This document shows positions 1-11,785 of a stretch of 64,000 bases of DNA, piece by piece. Where the stretch lies: NCBI GenBank assembly GCA_031772625.1, contig CM062812.1, positions 730,148,300 through 730,212,299 of the forward strand. Direction: 5' to 3'. The notes under the pieces are model-generated. The model did no database searches and was not told the origin of the DNA. It saw only the letters and a program-made list of their open reading frames with translations. Within the stretch, counting starts at the first letter, position 1. The number at the start of each line of letters is the position of its first letter. This DNA comes from Pinus tabuliformis (Eukaryota > Streptophyta > Pinopsida > Pinales > Pinaceae). Both the position numbers and the translations under genes were made by a program.

Positions 1-226
1 ACATGACTTGGCTTCATAAAACGTTTGTATGTACATGGCTTTTATTCATAGAACCTGTGTATACTTCTTCAAACATCATCTTCATCAATCCTCTATATTT
101 GAACCGATACTCCTTTATCAAATTTGTGACATATGTACTAAGTTGAATACTCAACCTCCTACCTTAATGTGTCAATTTTATTAAGTAGGTTTCCATCAAG
201 GACAACATGTTTATCATAATGCTAGA
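1..226 (-). repeat. Copia-1 3' LTR, inner end
   Basis: These bases match the end of the Copia-1 5' LTR at about 19785-20040: the shared phrases include the repeated 'gtacatg(g/a)ctttgcttcatagaacct', 'ttaagtaggtttccatca' and the terminal 'tcataatgc'. Most of this LTR lies left of the window. The boundary near 226 is set by comparison with Copia-3, whose LTR ends at an equivalent 'cataatgcca'. Confidence 0.75.
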
Positions 227-2609
227 AATGGCCCTGTTTGGACTTGATGGCATCAAGTTTGGTGTTTGGTCATCACCGCCCGTAGATACATGTAAACACA
301 TCCAAACACCAAGGTTCTCTCCCCCTTTGAAATCAGGGGCAAAGGGATGACTAATGTTGAATGAAGACTTCTCTCCCTTTGTTGACATGAGCAATGTAGA
401 TATGATCTATTGAGTATGAATACTGAATATTGACCATGCTCCCCATGAGCACATGCTGAATTTTCTGAAGATATACAAATAAGTACATGAATCTATGACG
501 CAACCATACATGACCTTTCCTATAACCAATGACTCAAGCTTACATTGATCACCCAACATAGTGGGTTTACAAATTACATCACATGCTCAAAAAAATTGGA
601 TTACATGACTTGACGACAATAGTCCATACATGACTAAATTTTACAATGATTTATAACATAGGTGTTTACATGGCGTTTACATCAAGAGACATATACATTT
701 ATGACAAAAACAAAATACCTCAATAAGACCATGATAGTCATCAACAACTATCACAAACCATAGAGGATCTTCACCTCAAGCATCTGTTAGCAACAACATG
801 CACATTCTCATCGTCAATTTGAAAGATAAGACAGATTATCTTTAATATCATCAACCTGTGACCAAGTATGCAACATAATAGTTTCCATAGAGATCTACTA
901 TGACCTTATCCTCATACCTCATCAAGGTCAACTTGCTCCTTCCCTTAGTAGGAAGAGCCTTAATCCATGTTCATCAAAACATAACAACATATCTTTTCAT
1001 GCATTAATCAATATCTGTGAGCACCAGACATATCATCATAAATTAATATAGGGAAAAGTAGCATCATTCCCTAACATCATCAATATGTGACTATGTGACT
1101 AAGTATGCCATGTCTCCAAGTATCATTTAGCATATGTCTACATGAAACTCACAGTAACATCATCCTCTTGGCCCATTTTCTTCATGCAAGAACTATCACA
1201 CCAACACCACTTCATCAACATGACACTTAAGCAACCATCCATAGAATCCTTATCTATAATTTACCTGTTAATGATATCCCATGACAGAGATAGTAGTATG
1301 TACCTACCTTCCCATCAATGAGAAAATCCATAAATTGCAACCACGAGCTCACCATCATCTATAAAACTTTGTTAATGACCCATCTCCTTGATACCACCAA
1401 GAGAAACAATCCTCAAACAATATACCATGTGCAACATATCATGTACATGTGAGAGCCAAGAACTACACGAATCATCATCCATAAATGCACCATATTGAAC
1501 TTATGCATATTTGAAGGCATAATAGTAGTAGCATAAAAGTAATGAGTGACATGTATCTTCAACAAAAAATCAGGTTCTATAATGAAGATCTATTTATCTC
1601 CTCGAATTTATGAACATCAACATGTGATAAACATAACATATGTACCATATTCATAATCAAAAGAATATTCTATCATCAGAAATCTGATCAATAGCATCAT
1701 AACAACTATGTGGCTCAAGAAATATCTAAGTATCACCCATGAGTTTGCCCTAGGAAATCCATGACATCAGCATAGAATGATGCAACATATAGTAATCATT
1801 CAAAAACATCAGCAACATGAGTATCTTTAGCAGCATCATTAATATAAGCATTATTATGTAACAAGAAGTTCTCAAGAAACCATAATTCCAACATTGCAAT
1901 ATTAGAAGCATAGCAAATTCCCCCCTTGAACCTATGTTAGTTGTTCATTGTTGTGTCTTATCACATCAACTCATCCATCAGTGAGGTCATTAAAGAAACT
2001 TCATCAGTCAGTAAATCCATGTCATCAATGTCATATTGCAATAATTCATAAAACATTATTAACCAATACCACTTCTAAGTAGCATCCATAGACTATAACC
2101 ATGAACATTAGAATAAGAAAGTCAAATAATAATTTTCTGAAGCATATATGTCCTACTATTTCTTCACCATAGGAAAATATACGTGACTGTCTGTATCATA
2201 AATCACATATATACATGTCTTTCCTTTCTAATACATGCATATAGAAAGTAAGATGCTAAAATTTCATAACCATAGCTCCCTTTGAGCTTGTATTGTCTGT
2301 ACTTGTTCATTGTTACTACATTAGATTTTCTATCAGTAATGTAAGCAATATGAATATCAAAACAACCATGGGCCTCGTCATCTAGACAAAATATGTATTA
2401 CTCCCCCCTAAGGTTATTGATAATTGATCCTCAGGACCTGATAATCATATTTTGTTCTCATGAGGTCATGTACCTCACATCATTTCTGCAGTCATTGTTA
2501 GAAGTATTTTTTTAAGCATAATGTACTGCAACAAGTGCCATCTTCTTGTATTCTGAGTTTGAATCCTCCTCATATCTGCGAGAATTCATTTATTCAATCA
2601 CATGTAATT
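227..2609 (-). other. Copia-1 non-coding 3' region with polypurine-like tracts
   Basis: About 2.4 kb with no open frame of note on either strand and no recognisable integrase, RT or RNase H motif. The first 600 bases resemble the 3' non-coding region of Copia-3 (48284-48900). Short pyrimidine runs (purine on the element strand) recur near 317, 368, 438, 1918, 2272 and 2400, for example 'ctccccc'. Similar runs lie upstream of the Copia-3 3' LTR. Repeated polypurine tracts before the 3' LTR are a known trait of Sirevirus-type copia elements, so I infer that kind of region. No envelope-like frame is visible. Confidence 0.55.
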
Positions 2610-4119
2610 TTTATAGGTTTCTATATCCTCTTGCTAAGAACTTTCCAGATTCTTCATCTATAACTTTACATTTGGTTGATGTAAACACAGTTACATTTTC
2701 TTTATTTGCCATTTGACCTACACTTATGATATTCTACTTTATTCCTTGAAATAATAAAGTATCAACTGCTCTTCTATGTTTATTAATTCTTGCTCTACTT
2801 TTTCCTAGAACTTTTTCTTGAGTTTTATTTCCAATAATAACATTAACATATTGGTTTTTCTTGAGATGCTCCATCTTACTATTATCTCCAGTCATGTGAT
2901 GAGAGCATCCACTATCTATGTACCGTTTATCTTCTTCTTGAAATATGCAAAGAGAAAGACAACACCTTATATGTTCTTATTATCTCTACTTATTATGAGA
3001 AATGTCAGTGGATCTACCTTTTTCAGGTCTTTGGACATAAATATTCTTATTTGGTTTCTTTCCATGTTGTCTTAGGTGATGCATGTATTTTTTCCTGCAT
3101 TCCTTTTCTACATGCCCAAACTTGTTACAAGCATAACATCTTATATGATTAGAGGAATCATAATATTTCTGTTTCATATTCTTTCTATCGCAATCAATGG
3201 CTTTGTGACCAAATATATTGCAAGAAAAACAATATCCCTTAAACAAGTCTTAGCACATGGAAGTTGATGATATTCCTGTGAATCAATTATTTGCTTGTGA
3301 TTGAAACAATCTACTTCTACAATTAGTTGCAACGTGTCCATAATTATGACATATAAAACATTCAACATTATTGATCAGAGGAGAGAATCAATTTCTGTGT
3401 TTTGGAGTAAATGATTTTCTTTGAAGGTTTACTTTCCTTGGTTGTTAATAAGGTTTGCTTCTTATCTTTTTGTTGATAATTTCAGGTTTTGCATTGTTAC
3501 CCTTTAAATTTCTTGCACCATCTTGTGAACTAGATTCACCTTCAATAGTTTCATGAAAGCAAACACTATATTTGATGTTGGGAGACCTTTTACTACTAAG
3601 AATATTATCCAAAATCTTAGTACGATCTTGAAATCGCAAATGTTTATCTTTTTCTTCTAATTTACCTTTTAGAATGTTTACCTCAACCTCCATTCTTTGA
3701 TATTTCTTCTTCTTTTCTAGATAATGCTCCTTCATACCTTCTTCAACCCTTCTTCCTTCTTTCACTTGCTCCTTTAATTAGAGAATCTTATCTTTCAGCC
3801 CATTTTCTTTTTCTTCAAATGCTAGAAGTAGTTATTTATTCTGCTTATCTAATTTTTCAAGATCTTCTCTTAGAGAGACGATCTTAGCTTCAAGATCTTC
3901 ACAATATTGTTTAGATTCTAGAACAACATTTACTGATTTAATAAGATCCTTGTTATCATATTCCTGCAACTTATCTTTAAGATTAATAATATTTTTCAAA
4001 GCAAGATCAAGTTTGGTTCTAATATCAAAAATTTCTTCTAACGTACCGTCTTCTAAATCAACAACTCCATCACCATGTAAATTTTTTTGACACATTGTTA
4101 GGCATATGATTACCTGGTA
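2610..4119 (-). pseudogene. Copia-1 gag C-terminal region, protease and pre-integrase remnant
   Basis: Read on the minus strand this holds, in order: a lysine- and glutamate-rich coiled-coil stretch (4095-3445, with stops); three CCHC zinc knuckles, CFICHNYGHVATNC (3319-3360), CFSCNIFGHKAIDC (3190-3231) and CYACNKFGHVEKEC (3097-3138); the copia aspartic protease active-site motif YIDSGCSHHMTGD (about 2889-2927); and a decayed gag-pre-integrase stretch to about 2610. Such Gag proteins bind element RNA, and the protease would cut the polyprotein. Several stops and frame changes break it. The gag N-terminus lies at 11088-11384, on the far side of Gypsy-1. Confidence 0.8.
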
Positions 4120-4124
4120 GCTCT

Positions 4125-5315
4125 TGGTGACCGGATTGTAGGCGTTATTGACAAACGTTCAAATCCTGACACAATCTCTTCTAATTCAAGTTGGACCCCT
4201 TTTTTTCTTTCTCATGGAGTATCGCTCATCTATCACTAAGCTATCTATTCCACTAACCTAGCAGAACTGCTTCAAATTTCCCCAATAGGATGAGCCTTAT
4301 AAATCTGCTAAACCTCGGAAAAATCACAATCGCAAGGCTATTTGGTAAGGTTTACATACTTTGGAATAATTGATGTGAGGTTGATCGAATGGCCAACCAC
4401 CTTAGTGATCCAACGGTCACCGTCTCGTCACTCAAGCAATCTGTGCGGCCTTTAACTGACCTTACGGACTCAATGAGGTTTATAACCACTCGGCCTATAA
4501 AAGTTGCGGTCTGACTTTTCCCACGTGCTAAATTCCTTAGGACGGACTCGATGGGGTTTATAGACTATAATATATTCGATGTCGGGTTCGTTTCATGAGT
4601 TAACGTTCACCTAGTTCTATAGCCGATATCCGTCGGATAATGATGGTCACTGGTTCTTCTAGCTTCTAGACTTCTAATAAATAGAGTTAACACTAGGCTA
4701 ACCTCATTGTGGACTGTTTGTAAGAAATTGAAGTTAATATCAATGGATTAGGATGAACGCAGGCTTTCAAGCCCGATCGAGGAACCCGTATACCTTCAAA
4801 CTCCACAGTTCATAATACACGTGAAAAGAGAATTAAACTTGATTACACAATACTCAAACTTTTTAGAATTAAACAAGAAACTCAACAAAACACAATGAAA
4901 TTTACAGAGGGATGCAACACCTCTAGGATTGACCAAATCTACACAGAAGATACAGAGAGGTAATTTTTGCAACTAAATATTATATTTGGCAAACAATCCG
5001 AATCAGTCAAAATCCCCTTCTTATGATTCAAAACTTACATAAGTAATGTTTCAATTAACAACCAGGTCCTAAATAAAAGGACCAAACTAACTAATCCTAT
5101 CTAATATGCATGATATCCTCCTCGAGAATCTCCACTACATCTAACTACTTGAATTTATTACATGATAATTTATATCCTAGTTTCTAGTCTAAATCCTATC
5201 TAGAAAGCTTTGAAAATTGAAAGCTATAGAACCCCACTCCTTTGCTTGTAATTTTTTTTTGGATTCTAGCAATAATACGAAGGCTTTTGCCTTTAAGCCT
5301 CATGCTTCTACATCA
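4125..5315 (-). repeat. Gypsy-1 3' LTR
   Basis: Matches 9930-11087 along its whole length, for example 'acacaatctcttctaattca', 'ccccaataggatgagcctta' and 'ggcaaacaa'. About 1.19 kb against 1.16 kb for its partner, with many substitutions and small indels. In plus orientation it starts tggtg and ends catca, a near-perfect inverted end pair. Confidence 0.87.
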
Positions 5316-5324
5316 GACTCGTGA

Positions 5325-6710
5325 GGACAAAATTCTTCATGGGCTCTTGTCCTTGAGCTCTTCTATAGAACTACCCAATTTTTGTAGTGTAGCATCTGTT
5401 ACCCAGGTGGCTTCAACATTTGGTTGATCTTTCCACTTGACCAAATACTGAAAATACTCATGTCCCCTTGTCTTCTTCACTAATTTCTTGTCCAAAATCC
5501 TCTCTTGCTGCAACTTCTTTGTTGTAGGTAGTTGTTTTGCACAATTAATTTATTGTTTTTCTTGGTCTTCTATTGTGTCATCTGCATTTTCACCTTCATA
5601 CCTATACAAATCAGCAACATTGAAAATTGGAGATATTCCAATATCAGACGATAATTAAATTTCATATGCATTTGCAAAAAAATTTCTCAATACTCTCCAT
5701 GGTCCAATTTTCTTGAACTTTAATTTTTTATACTCTCTTTTTGGAAATTGTTCCTTTCTCAGGTGTGCTAGAACTAAATCTCCAAATTCAAAGTTAACTT
5801 CTCTCCTTCTTGTGTCTTCTCTGCTTTTGTTCTTTATGTTTCTTTCCTGTAACTATTTTTTTACCTGTTCATGTATTACTTGCATTTATGAAGAAAATTA
5901 TTCGCCTCCAGCAGCTCTCATCTCAGCTTTTCCCATATTCCTTAATTTAGACACTCCCCTTGGATGCATTCCATAAATTATGTGGAATGGACTTTGACCT
6001 GTACTTCTATTAGGAGAGTCATTATATGCATATTCAGCCTCTACCAATACTTGATCTCATTTTTTTGGATGTTTACCTATAAGACTTCTCAGAAGATAAC
6101 CTAAGCTTCTATTTACAACTTTAGTCTGTCCATCCTTCTAAGGATGCTAAGAAGAACTAAAACTCAGTTTAGTTCCAAGCTTCTTCCACAATGTCCTCCA
6201 AAAATTTCCAACAAATTTGGAGTCTCTATCTGAAACAATACTCTTAGGTAACCCATGTAATCTCACTATCTCTTTAAAAAACATATTAGCAATTTGAGTA
6301 GCATCACTAGTTTTATAACATGGAATAAAATGTGTGATTTTTGAAAATCTATCAATTACAACATAAATTGAGTCATTTCCTCTTTGAGTCTATGGCAAGC
6401 CTAAAACAAAATCCATGCTTACCATATCCCAAGGTCTATTTGGAATAGGAAATGGAACATACAACCCTGTGTTTTGGCTTCTTCCTTTTGCATACTGACA
6501 GAATTTACAATTTTTCACATACTTGTCCACTTCAATCCTCATATTCAACCATAAATAAAACCTGTTCAACTGCTCATAAGTCTTATCTGCACCAAAATGT
6601 CCTGCAAGTCCACCACTATGTTTCTTCTTGATTAAATTTTCTCTCATAGAACAATTTGTTATGCATAGCTGATCTCTTTTAAACAACAAGCCATCTTGCA
6701 AGGAATAATC
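5325..6710 (-). pseudogene. Gypsy-1 integrase and chromodomain remnant
   Basis: The clearest part (6701-6390) is the integrase zinc-binding domain, with the pattern GGLAGHFGADKTYEQ followed by CKFCQ, leading into SMDFVLGLP at the start of the catalytic core. Further along are VSDRD (about 6215-6260) and HP*KDGQTK (about 6130-6155). In that last motif the usual catalytic Glu is Lys and a stop precedes it. At about 5447-5330 a chromodomain is readable (YLVKWKDQP and EATW), which in this family helps direct integration to chromatin. The frame is the same as for the RT and protease. It is inactive because of the stops and the lost Glu. Confidence 0.8.
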
Positions 6711-8285
6711 AAGCTACTTACTTCTGTCTAATAAAACATGATTTTTACAAGCTTCAAATGCCTCTTTAAAATCTAAGTCTTTTTCATACAATTCTTTAGG
6801 AAAATCAAAACCCAACGCTTGAATTTGACTTTCTTGAAGTAGTATGTTTCTTCTACTTAAGGCATCTACTAATTTATTTGATTGGCGATTTATATGCTTC
6901 AAGACAAAATTAAAACCTTGAAGATACTCTACCCATTTCGCATGTTTCTTGTCGAGCTTTGGTTGTTTCATAATGTATTGCAATGCATGGTTGTTTGAAT
7001 AAAGTATAAACTCTTTAGACATCAGGTAATGTCTCCACTTCTTCAATGGCTGCACAACTACATAAAGATCTTTATCATAAGAAGAATAATTCTTCTTTGA
7101 CTCATTCAGTTTCTCACTGAAATAAGCTATAGGTCTATCCTCCTAACTTATAACACCTCCAATGGCTTCTCCACTGGCATCACATTTCACTTGAAAAAGG
7201 TTTATTAAAATCAGGCAAAATCAAAGTAGGTTTTTCAGTGATCTTTCTTTTAAACAGTTGGAAGTTCCTTTCTACTTCAACAGTCCACTTAAATGGCTAT
7301 CTATTTCTCTTTATATGTCGATAATAGAAGCATTGATCTTACTAAAATTCCTTATGAATTTTCTATAAAAACTAGCAAGACCATGAAAACTTCTTACTTC
7401 AAAAACACTTTTTGGCGAAGGCCACTCTGTGCTTGCGTCAATATTCTTTGGATCCATCTTTAAACCATCAACAAAAATATAAAAACCCAAATACACTAAT
7501 TCTTCCTTCATAAATGAACACTTCTTCAAGTTTGTCAGTAGCTTCTCTTGCTGCGACCTTTGTAAGACGTAATTCAAATGTTTCATGTGTTCCTCCTTAG
7601 ACCTGTTGTAAACTAATATATCATCCAGATATACTATTACAAATTTACCAATAAATTCCTTCAAAAATTCATTCATAGGCATCATGAATGTACTAGGTAC
7701 ATTTGAAAACACAAAAGGCATTACCATCCATTCATAAAACCCTTCATTTGTTTTAAAAGCATTTTTCCATTCATCCCCTTCTCTAATCCTTATTTGATGA
7801 TACCGACTCTTTAAATCTATCTTTGTAAATTATCTTGCTCCACTCAGACAATACATCAAATCTTCAATTCTAGGTAAAGGAAATATACACGTCATGGTTA
7901 TTTTATTGATTTCTTTTGAATCAATGCACATTCTCTAGCCTCCATCTTTCTTTGGACTCAACAATGTTGGCATTGTACAAGGACTCAAGTTCTCTCTAAT
8001 CAGTCCTTTATCTAACAGTTCCTGCACATGTTTTCTGACTTCTTCATTCTCTATGGGAGTCATCCTGTAAGCTGCTTTATTTGGTATATTTTCTCCTAGA
8101 ATCAAATCTATATGATGACTGATTTTTCTAGCAGGGGGTAACTCATTAGGCAAGTCATCTACAACGATATCACAATAATTGTCTAGCATCTCTTGAATCT
8201 CAATTGGTAAATCGGAAACTTTTGTGGAAGTAATTATTACCTTGGGTTTACAAACCAATGCAAAACTTACCACATCTTCCTCCAT
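6711..8285 (-). pseudogene. Gypsy-1 reverse transcriptase and RNase H remnant
   Basis: Reverse transcriptase makes DNA from the element RNA and RNase H removes the RNA strand. Visible are the RT entry region (ELLDKGLIRENLSPC, then SPKKDGG at about 7935), the catalytic YLDD with DDILVY (about 7619-7650), and the thumb/connection region ([16 protein letters not shown]). The RNase H end shows YSNNHALQYIM and LVDALSRR near 6870-6990. Open pieces are 8285-7935, 7727-7311 and 7055-6714, all in the same frame. Stops separate them and part of the fingers region is poorly preserved. Confidence 0.82.
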
Positions 8286-8822
8286 CTACTGTAAGTACTC
8301 CTTCCCACTCAGCAAAAGGGCCTTTGGTTTAGTTTTCTTTGATATATCTTCTTCTTCTATTGGCAGCAAAGTATGATTGACACCATATTTGCTGAATTTG
8401 TAGGCGTTATTCTTTCCATCATGCATATATCCTCTATCATACTGCCATGGTCTACCCAAAAATATATGACACACATCCATAGGCATCACATCACACAAAA
8501 TTTTATCTTTATACTTTCCCAACTGCAAGTCTACTTCACATTGTTCATTTACTAACAATTGATGTCCCTTTTGTAACCATGATACCTTGTAAGGTGTTGG
8601 ATGTTTCTTTGTTTTCAGTTTCAATTTCTCCACCACTTCTGTAGAGACAAAATTATCAGTGCTACCACTATCAATTATCATCTGGAAACATTTCCCTTGA
8701 ACCTTAGACACAGCCTTGAACAAGGTCTTCCTTTGTGTTGGTTCAAAAACTTCCTTTTCTGGCTTTCGCAATATTTTGTTAACTACCAAAGATTCTCCTC
8801 CCTCTGGTACATTTTATTCTTC
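8286..8822 (-). pseudogene. Gypsy-1 aspartic protease remnant
   Basis: An open stretch of 167 codons with the retropepsin-like active site IIDSGSTDNFV (about 8650-8685) and the later FLGRPWQYDRG (about 8435-8465), where the second conserved region of gypsy proteases lies. It would have matured the Gag-Pol polyprotein. It is in frame with the zinc knuckle upstream and the RT downstream. The piece itself is unbroken but belongs to a broken polyprotein. Confidence 0.8.
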
Positions 8823-9863
8823 TGCTACCGTTGTTGCTTCCTCTTCAGTCTTTGCAACAATTGCATTTCTATGAGGTACTCTTGTATTTTCTGGGCACTC
8901 ATAAGCTCGGTGTCCCATCCTGTTACATTTGTAACATCTAATTGCTCTTCCTTTGCCTCTACCTCCTCTTCCTCTAGAAAAACTCCCTCTGCCACTTGCA
9001 TCACCTCCTGTGGGTGTATGCCGACTTGAGCTACTGCTAGCTCCATCTCTAGGTGCTATACATATTCCTCTACCACCTTGTCTTCCCCTTCCTCAGAAAG
9101 TACCTCTATTTCTAGCAGATTGTTTCTCAAGAATTTTCTTTAGCTCTCAGTACCATCTGATAAGCCTCTTCCACTGTTCTAGGAGACATTGCACTTATCT
9201 CATCTTGAATGTCCATTCTAATACCATTGACATATCTGGCAACTTTCTCATATGTGTCTTGGACTTGTCTTGCTCTTATACTCACTTCGTAGAATTCCTC
9301 TGTGTATTCCTTTACTGTCATAGACCTCTGTCTAAGATTCTTCATTTGTCTGAACAATGTTTGCTAATAGTTACTTGGTAGAAACTTACTTTTCAGTTTT
9401 GCCACCATTATGTTCCAATTCTTAATTGGTTGTTTGCCAAGTATTCTTCTTCTTGCCTACGCTCCATCCCACCAAAGTGTTGCATATCCTTTCAACTTTG
9501 TGACAGCAAACTTTACCTTATTTTCATCCTTTGTTTCTTCATAATCGAAGAATTTCTCCATGTCATTAATCAATTCTATCAGCTCCTTAGGACTTAATGC
9601 TCCTGATAAATTGAAACTTTAGTTCTGGGTCTAGATGTGGACCTCAACCCTGACTAAAAGAATATCATCTCAGGAGTAACTTCTATAGGTTTCTCCTCTT
9701 CTGCAACCTCCGATTCAGGATCAGTGACATCTCTAGCATTTGCATCTCTCCCTATTTCCATTGCTTCTAATCTAGCTTGCATCTGTTGCATAGCTTCCAT
9801 CACTTCATCATTTGCAATAGGTCTTCCTCTTCTACCACATCCTCTTCCAACTCTGAAAGCCAT
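8823..9863 (-). pseudogene. Gypsy-1 gag remnant
   Basis: Starts with a Met at 9863 followed by an Arg/Gly-rich piece and a short coiled coil (MEAMQQMQARLEAMEIG). The central capsid-like gag domain is open at 9357-9127 (MTVKEYTEEFYEVSIRARQ) but in another frame. The CCHC knuckle CYKCNRMGHRAYEC lies at about 8895-8936 in the first frame again, so at least two compensating frameshifts are present. Gag forms the particle and binds element RNA. Confidence 0.75.
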
Positions 9864-9910
9864 AATGGATTTTCTTCTCTGACCCCTAATATCTTGTTCA
9901 ATGTCTTTAA

Positions 9911-9925
9911 CCTACTTTGATACCA
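9911..9925 (-). other. Gypsy-1 primer-binding site
   Basis: On the minus strand this reads TGGTATCAAAGTAGG, close to the TGGTATCAGAGC start that pairs with initiator-Met tRNA in many plant LTR elements. It lies 4 bases inside the 5' LTR boundary, as expected. Confidence 0.75.
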
Positions 9926-9929
9926 GTAA

Positions 9930-11087
9930 TGGTGGCTGAATTGCAGGTGTTATTGAAAAACATTCAAAAGCTGACACAATCTCTTCTAATTCAGGTTGGA
10001 CACCTTCTTCGCTTTCCCATGGATTCTCACTCATCTATCACTAAGTTATCTATTCCACTAACCTAGTAGAACCGATTCAAATTTCCCCAATAGGATGAGC
10101 CTTATAAATCTGCTAAACCTCCGCAATGTCACAATCACAAGGCTATTTTGTAAGGTTTACTTACTTTTGACTAAGCGATTCTAGGTTGATCGAATGGTCA
10201 ACCACCTTAGTGATCCAATGGTCAACCACCTTACAAACCTGATGAGGTTTATAACCACTCGACCTATAAAAGTTAGGGTCCGACTTTACCCATGTACTAA
10301 ATTCCTTAGGACAGACCCGATCGAGTTTATAGACTGTAACATATTCAATGTTGGGTCCGGTTCAGGAGTTAACGTTCACCCAGTTCTATAGCCGATATCC
10401 ATTGGATAACGATGGCCACTCGTTCCTTCAAATTCCAGAATTCTAATAAACCAACCAGTTAACACTAGGCTAACCCCATTATGGACTGTTCATAAGACGT
10501 TGAAGTTAAGATCAATAGCTTAGGATGAATGCAGTCTTTCAAGCCCGATCTAGGAACCCATATACCTTCAAACTCCACAGTTTATAATACATGTAAAAAG
10601 AGAAATAAACTCGATTACATAATACTCGAACTTTGTATAATTAAATAGGAAATTCAACAAAACACAGTGAAATTTATAGAGGAATGCAACACCTCTGGGA
10701 TTGACCAAATCTACACAGAAAGATACAGAGAGATAATTTCTACAACTAAATCTTATATCTGGCAAACAAGCCAAATCAATCAAAATCCCCTTATTATGAT
10801 TTAGAACTTACATAAGTATTGTTTCAATTAACAACCAGGTCCTAAATCAAATGACCAAACTAACTAATCCTATCTAATCTGCATGATATTCTCCTCGAGA
10901 ATCTCCACTACATCTAACTACTTGAATTTATTACATGATAATCTATATCCTAGATTCTAGTCTAAATCCTATCTAGAAAGCTTTGAAAATTGATAGCTAA
11001 AGGATCCCACTCCTTTGCTTGTAACATTTTTTGGATTTTTGGAATAATAAAAAGGCTTTCTCCTTTAAGACTCATGCTCTTGCATCA
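9930..11087 (-). repeat. Gypsy-1 5' LTR
   Basis: The partner of 4125-5315. It follows the primer-binding site and ends catca next to Copia-1 gag sequence. Its LTR would hold the promoter; I see no secure TATA box given the decay. Confidence 0.85.
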
Positions 11088-11384
11088 GTTCCACTAATGA
11101 GGAGTATTCCATTGGAATTTCTTGATGGATTTCTTTTATCTTATCCCACACTTCCTTTGCAGTTGTATAATGCATAACCTTATTTAATGTTGAATCAGGT
11201 ATGCTATAAAATATGTCACTCAAATACTTACTTTTCTTTTTCACTTCCTCATCTGATGGAGGAATATTTTTGTATCCATTAGATACTAGATACCAAACAT
11301 TAAGGTTCATTAATTATACTTCATCTTATCTTTGCATTGTTGATAATTATCTTTTCTTAGCATAGGAACATCTGCATTGTCCAT
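11088..11384 (-). pseudogene. Copia-1 gag N-terminal remnant
   Basis: The minus strand carries a copia-type gag domain: a Met at 11384, then after a stop and a one-base frame change MNLNVWYLVSNGYK and YTTAKEVWDKIKEIHQE, the last typical of the copia gag domain. The frame runs into the Gypsy-1 LTR at 11087. The rest of Gag continues on the other side of Gypsy-1, at 4119 downward. Confidence 0.7.
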
Positions 11385-11768
11385 TGTTTCTGACTTTCCT
11401 TGATCTTCTTCTTCTAGAGGTATTATTTTCGAATGTATTTTCTCTTGAGAGTGCTTACTTTCAATTTTACCCATGAGTGCAAGTTCATTTGTTTCACTGT
11501 CATCGTCACTATAATGATTTCATAGACAAGGAAATGGACCACAATTAGAACAAAAGCCCATACTTGATAATTATTTGTTACTGTCTTCTTCATTCTTGAT
11601 CAATAGAAAGAGGTGTGCTCCCAAACTTGAATATTTGTTGACATCTGTGACTATCGCTACATCTGATATGTCCCTATCACAGTTTCTTGAATCCCTTCTT
11701 CAAACAATCTTATTCTATCCCATCACCATGGCAGATCTCCTTCAAGCGATCAAGTTTCTTCTGAAGAA
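11385..11768 (-). other. Copia-1 leader between primer-binding site and gag
   Basis: About 380 bases of leader. The part next to the primer-binding site is conserved with Copia-3 ('ccttcaag(c/t)gatcaag' and 'cttctgaag(a/g)acctactctg'). On the minus strand at about 11400-11560 there is an acidic piece (DDDSETNELALMGKIE) resembling the stretch that normally follows the gag zinc knuckle in copia elements, so this leader may be rearranged. Confidence 0.5.
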
Positions 11769-11783
11769 CCTACTCTGATTCCA
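11769..11783 (-). other. Copia-1 primer-binding site
   Basis: The minus strand reads TGGAATCAGAGTAGG, one base from the TGGTATCAGAGTAGG of Copia-3. Two bases separate it from the LTR, as in Copia-3. Confidence 0.75.
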
Positions 11784-11785
11784 AT

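Larger units (their letters stand above)
4125..11087 (-). mobile_element. Gypsy-1, decayed Ty3/gypsy chromovirus
   Basis: A full-length minus-strand gypsy element of about 7 kb inserted in the Copia-1 gag. It has two LTRs (4125-5315 and 9930-11087), an initiator-Met-type primer-binding site (9911-9925) and the order gag, protease, RT, RNase H, integrase, chromodomain. The LTRs differ by roughly 10% by eye, so the insertion is old. No clean target duplication is present with TG/CA-type ends; GCTCT is found at 4120-4124 and 11076-11080, which would need a different right boundary. The pol part stays in one frame from about 8936 to 5325 with only premature stops. Confidence 0.87.

Noticed and set aside
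227..2609. An envelope-like frame in the long 3' region of Copia-1
   Set aside because: No frame of useful length, no signal peptide or membrane segment seen.
4120..11080. GCTCT as the Gypsy-1 target duplication
   Set aside because: It requires moving the right LTR end inside sequence shared by both LTRs; kept only as a remark.
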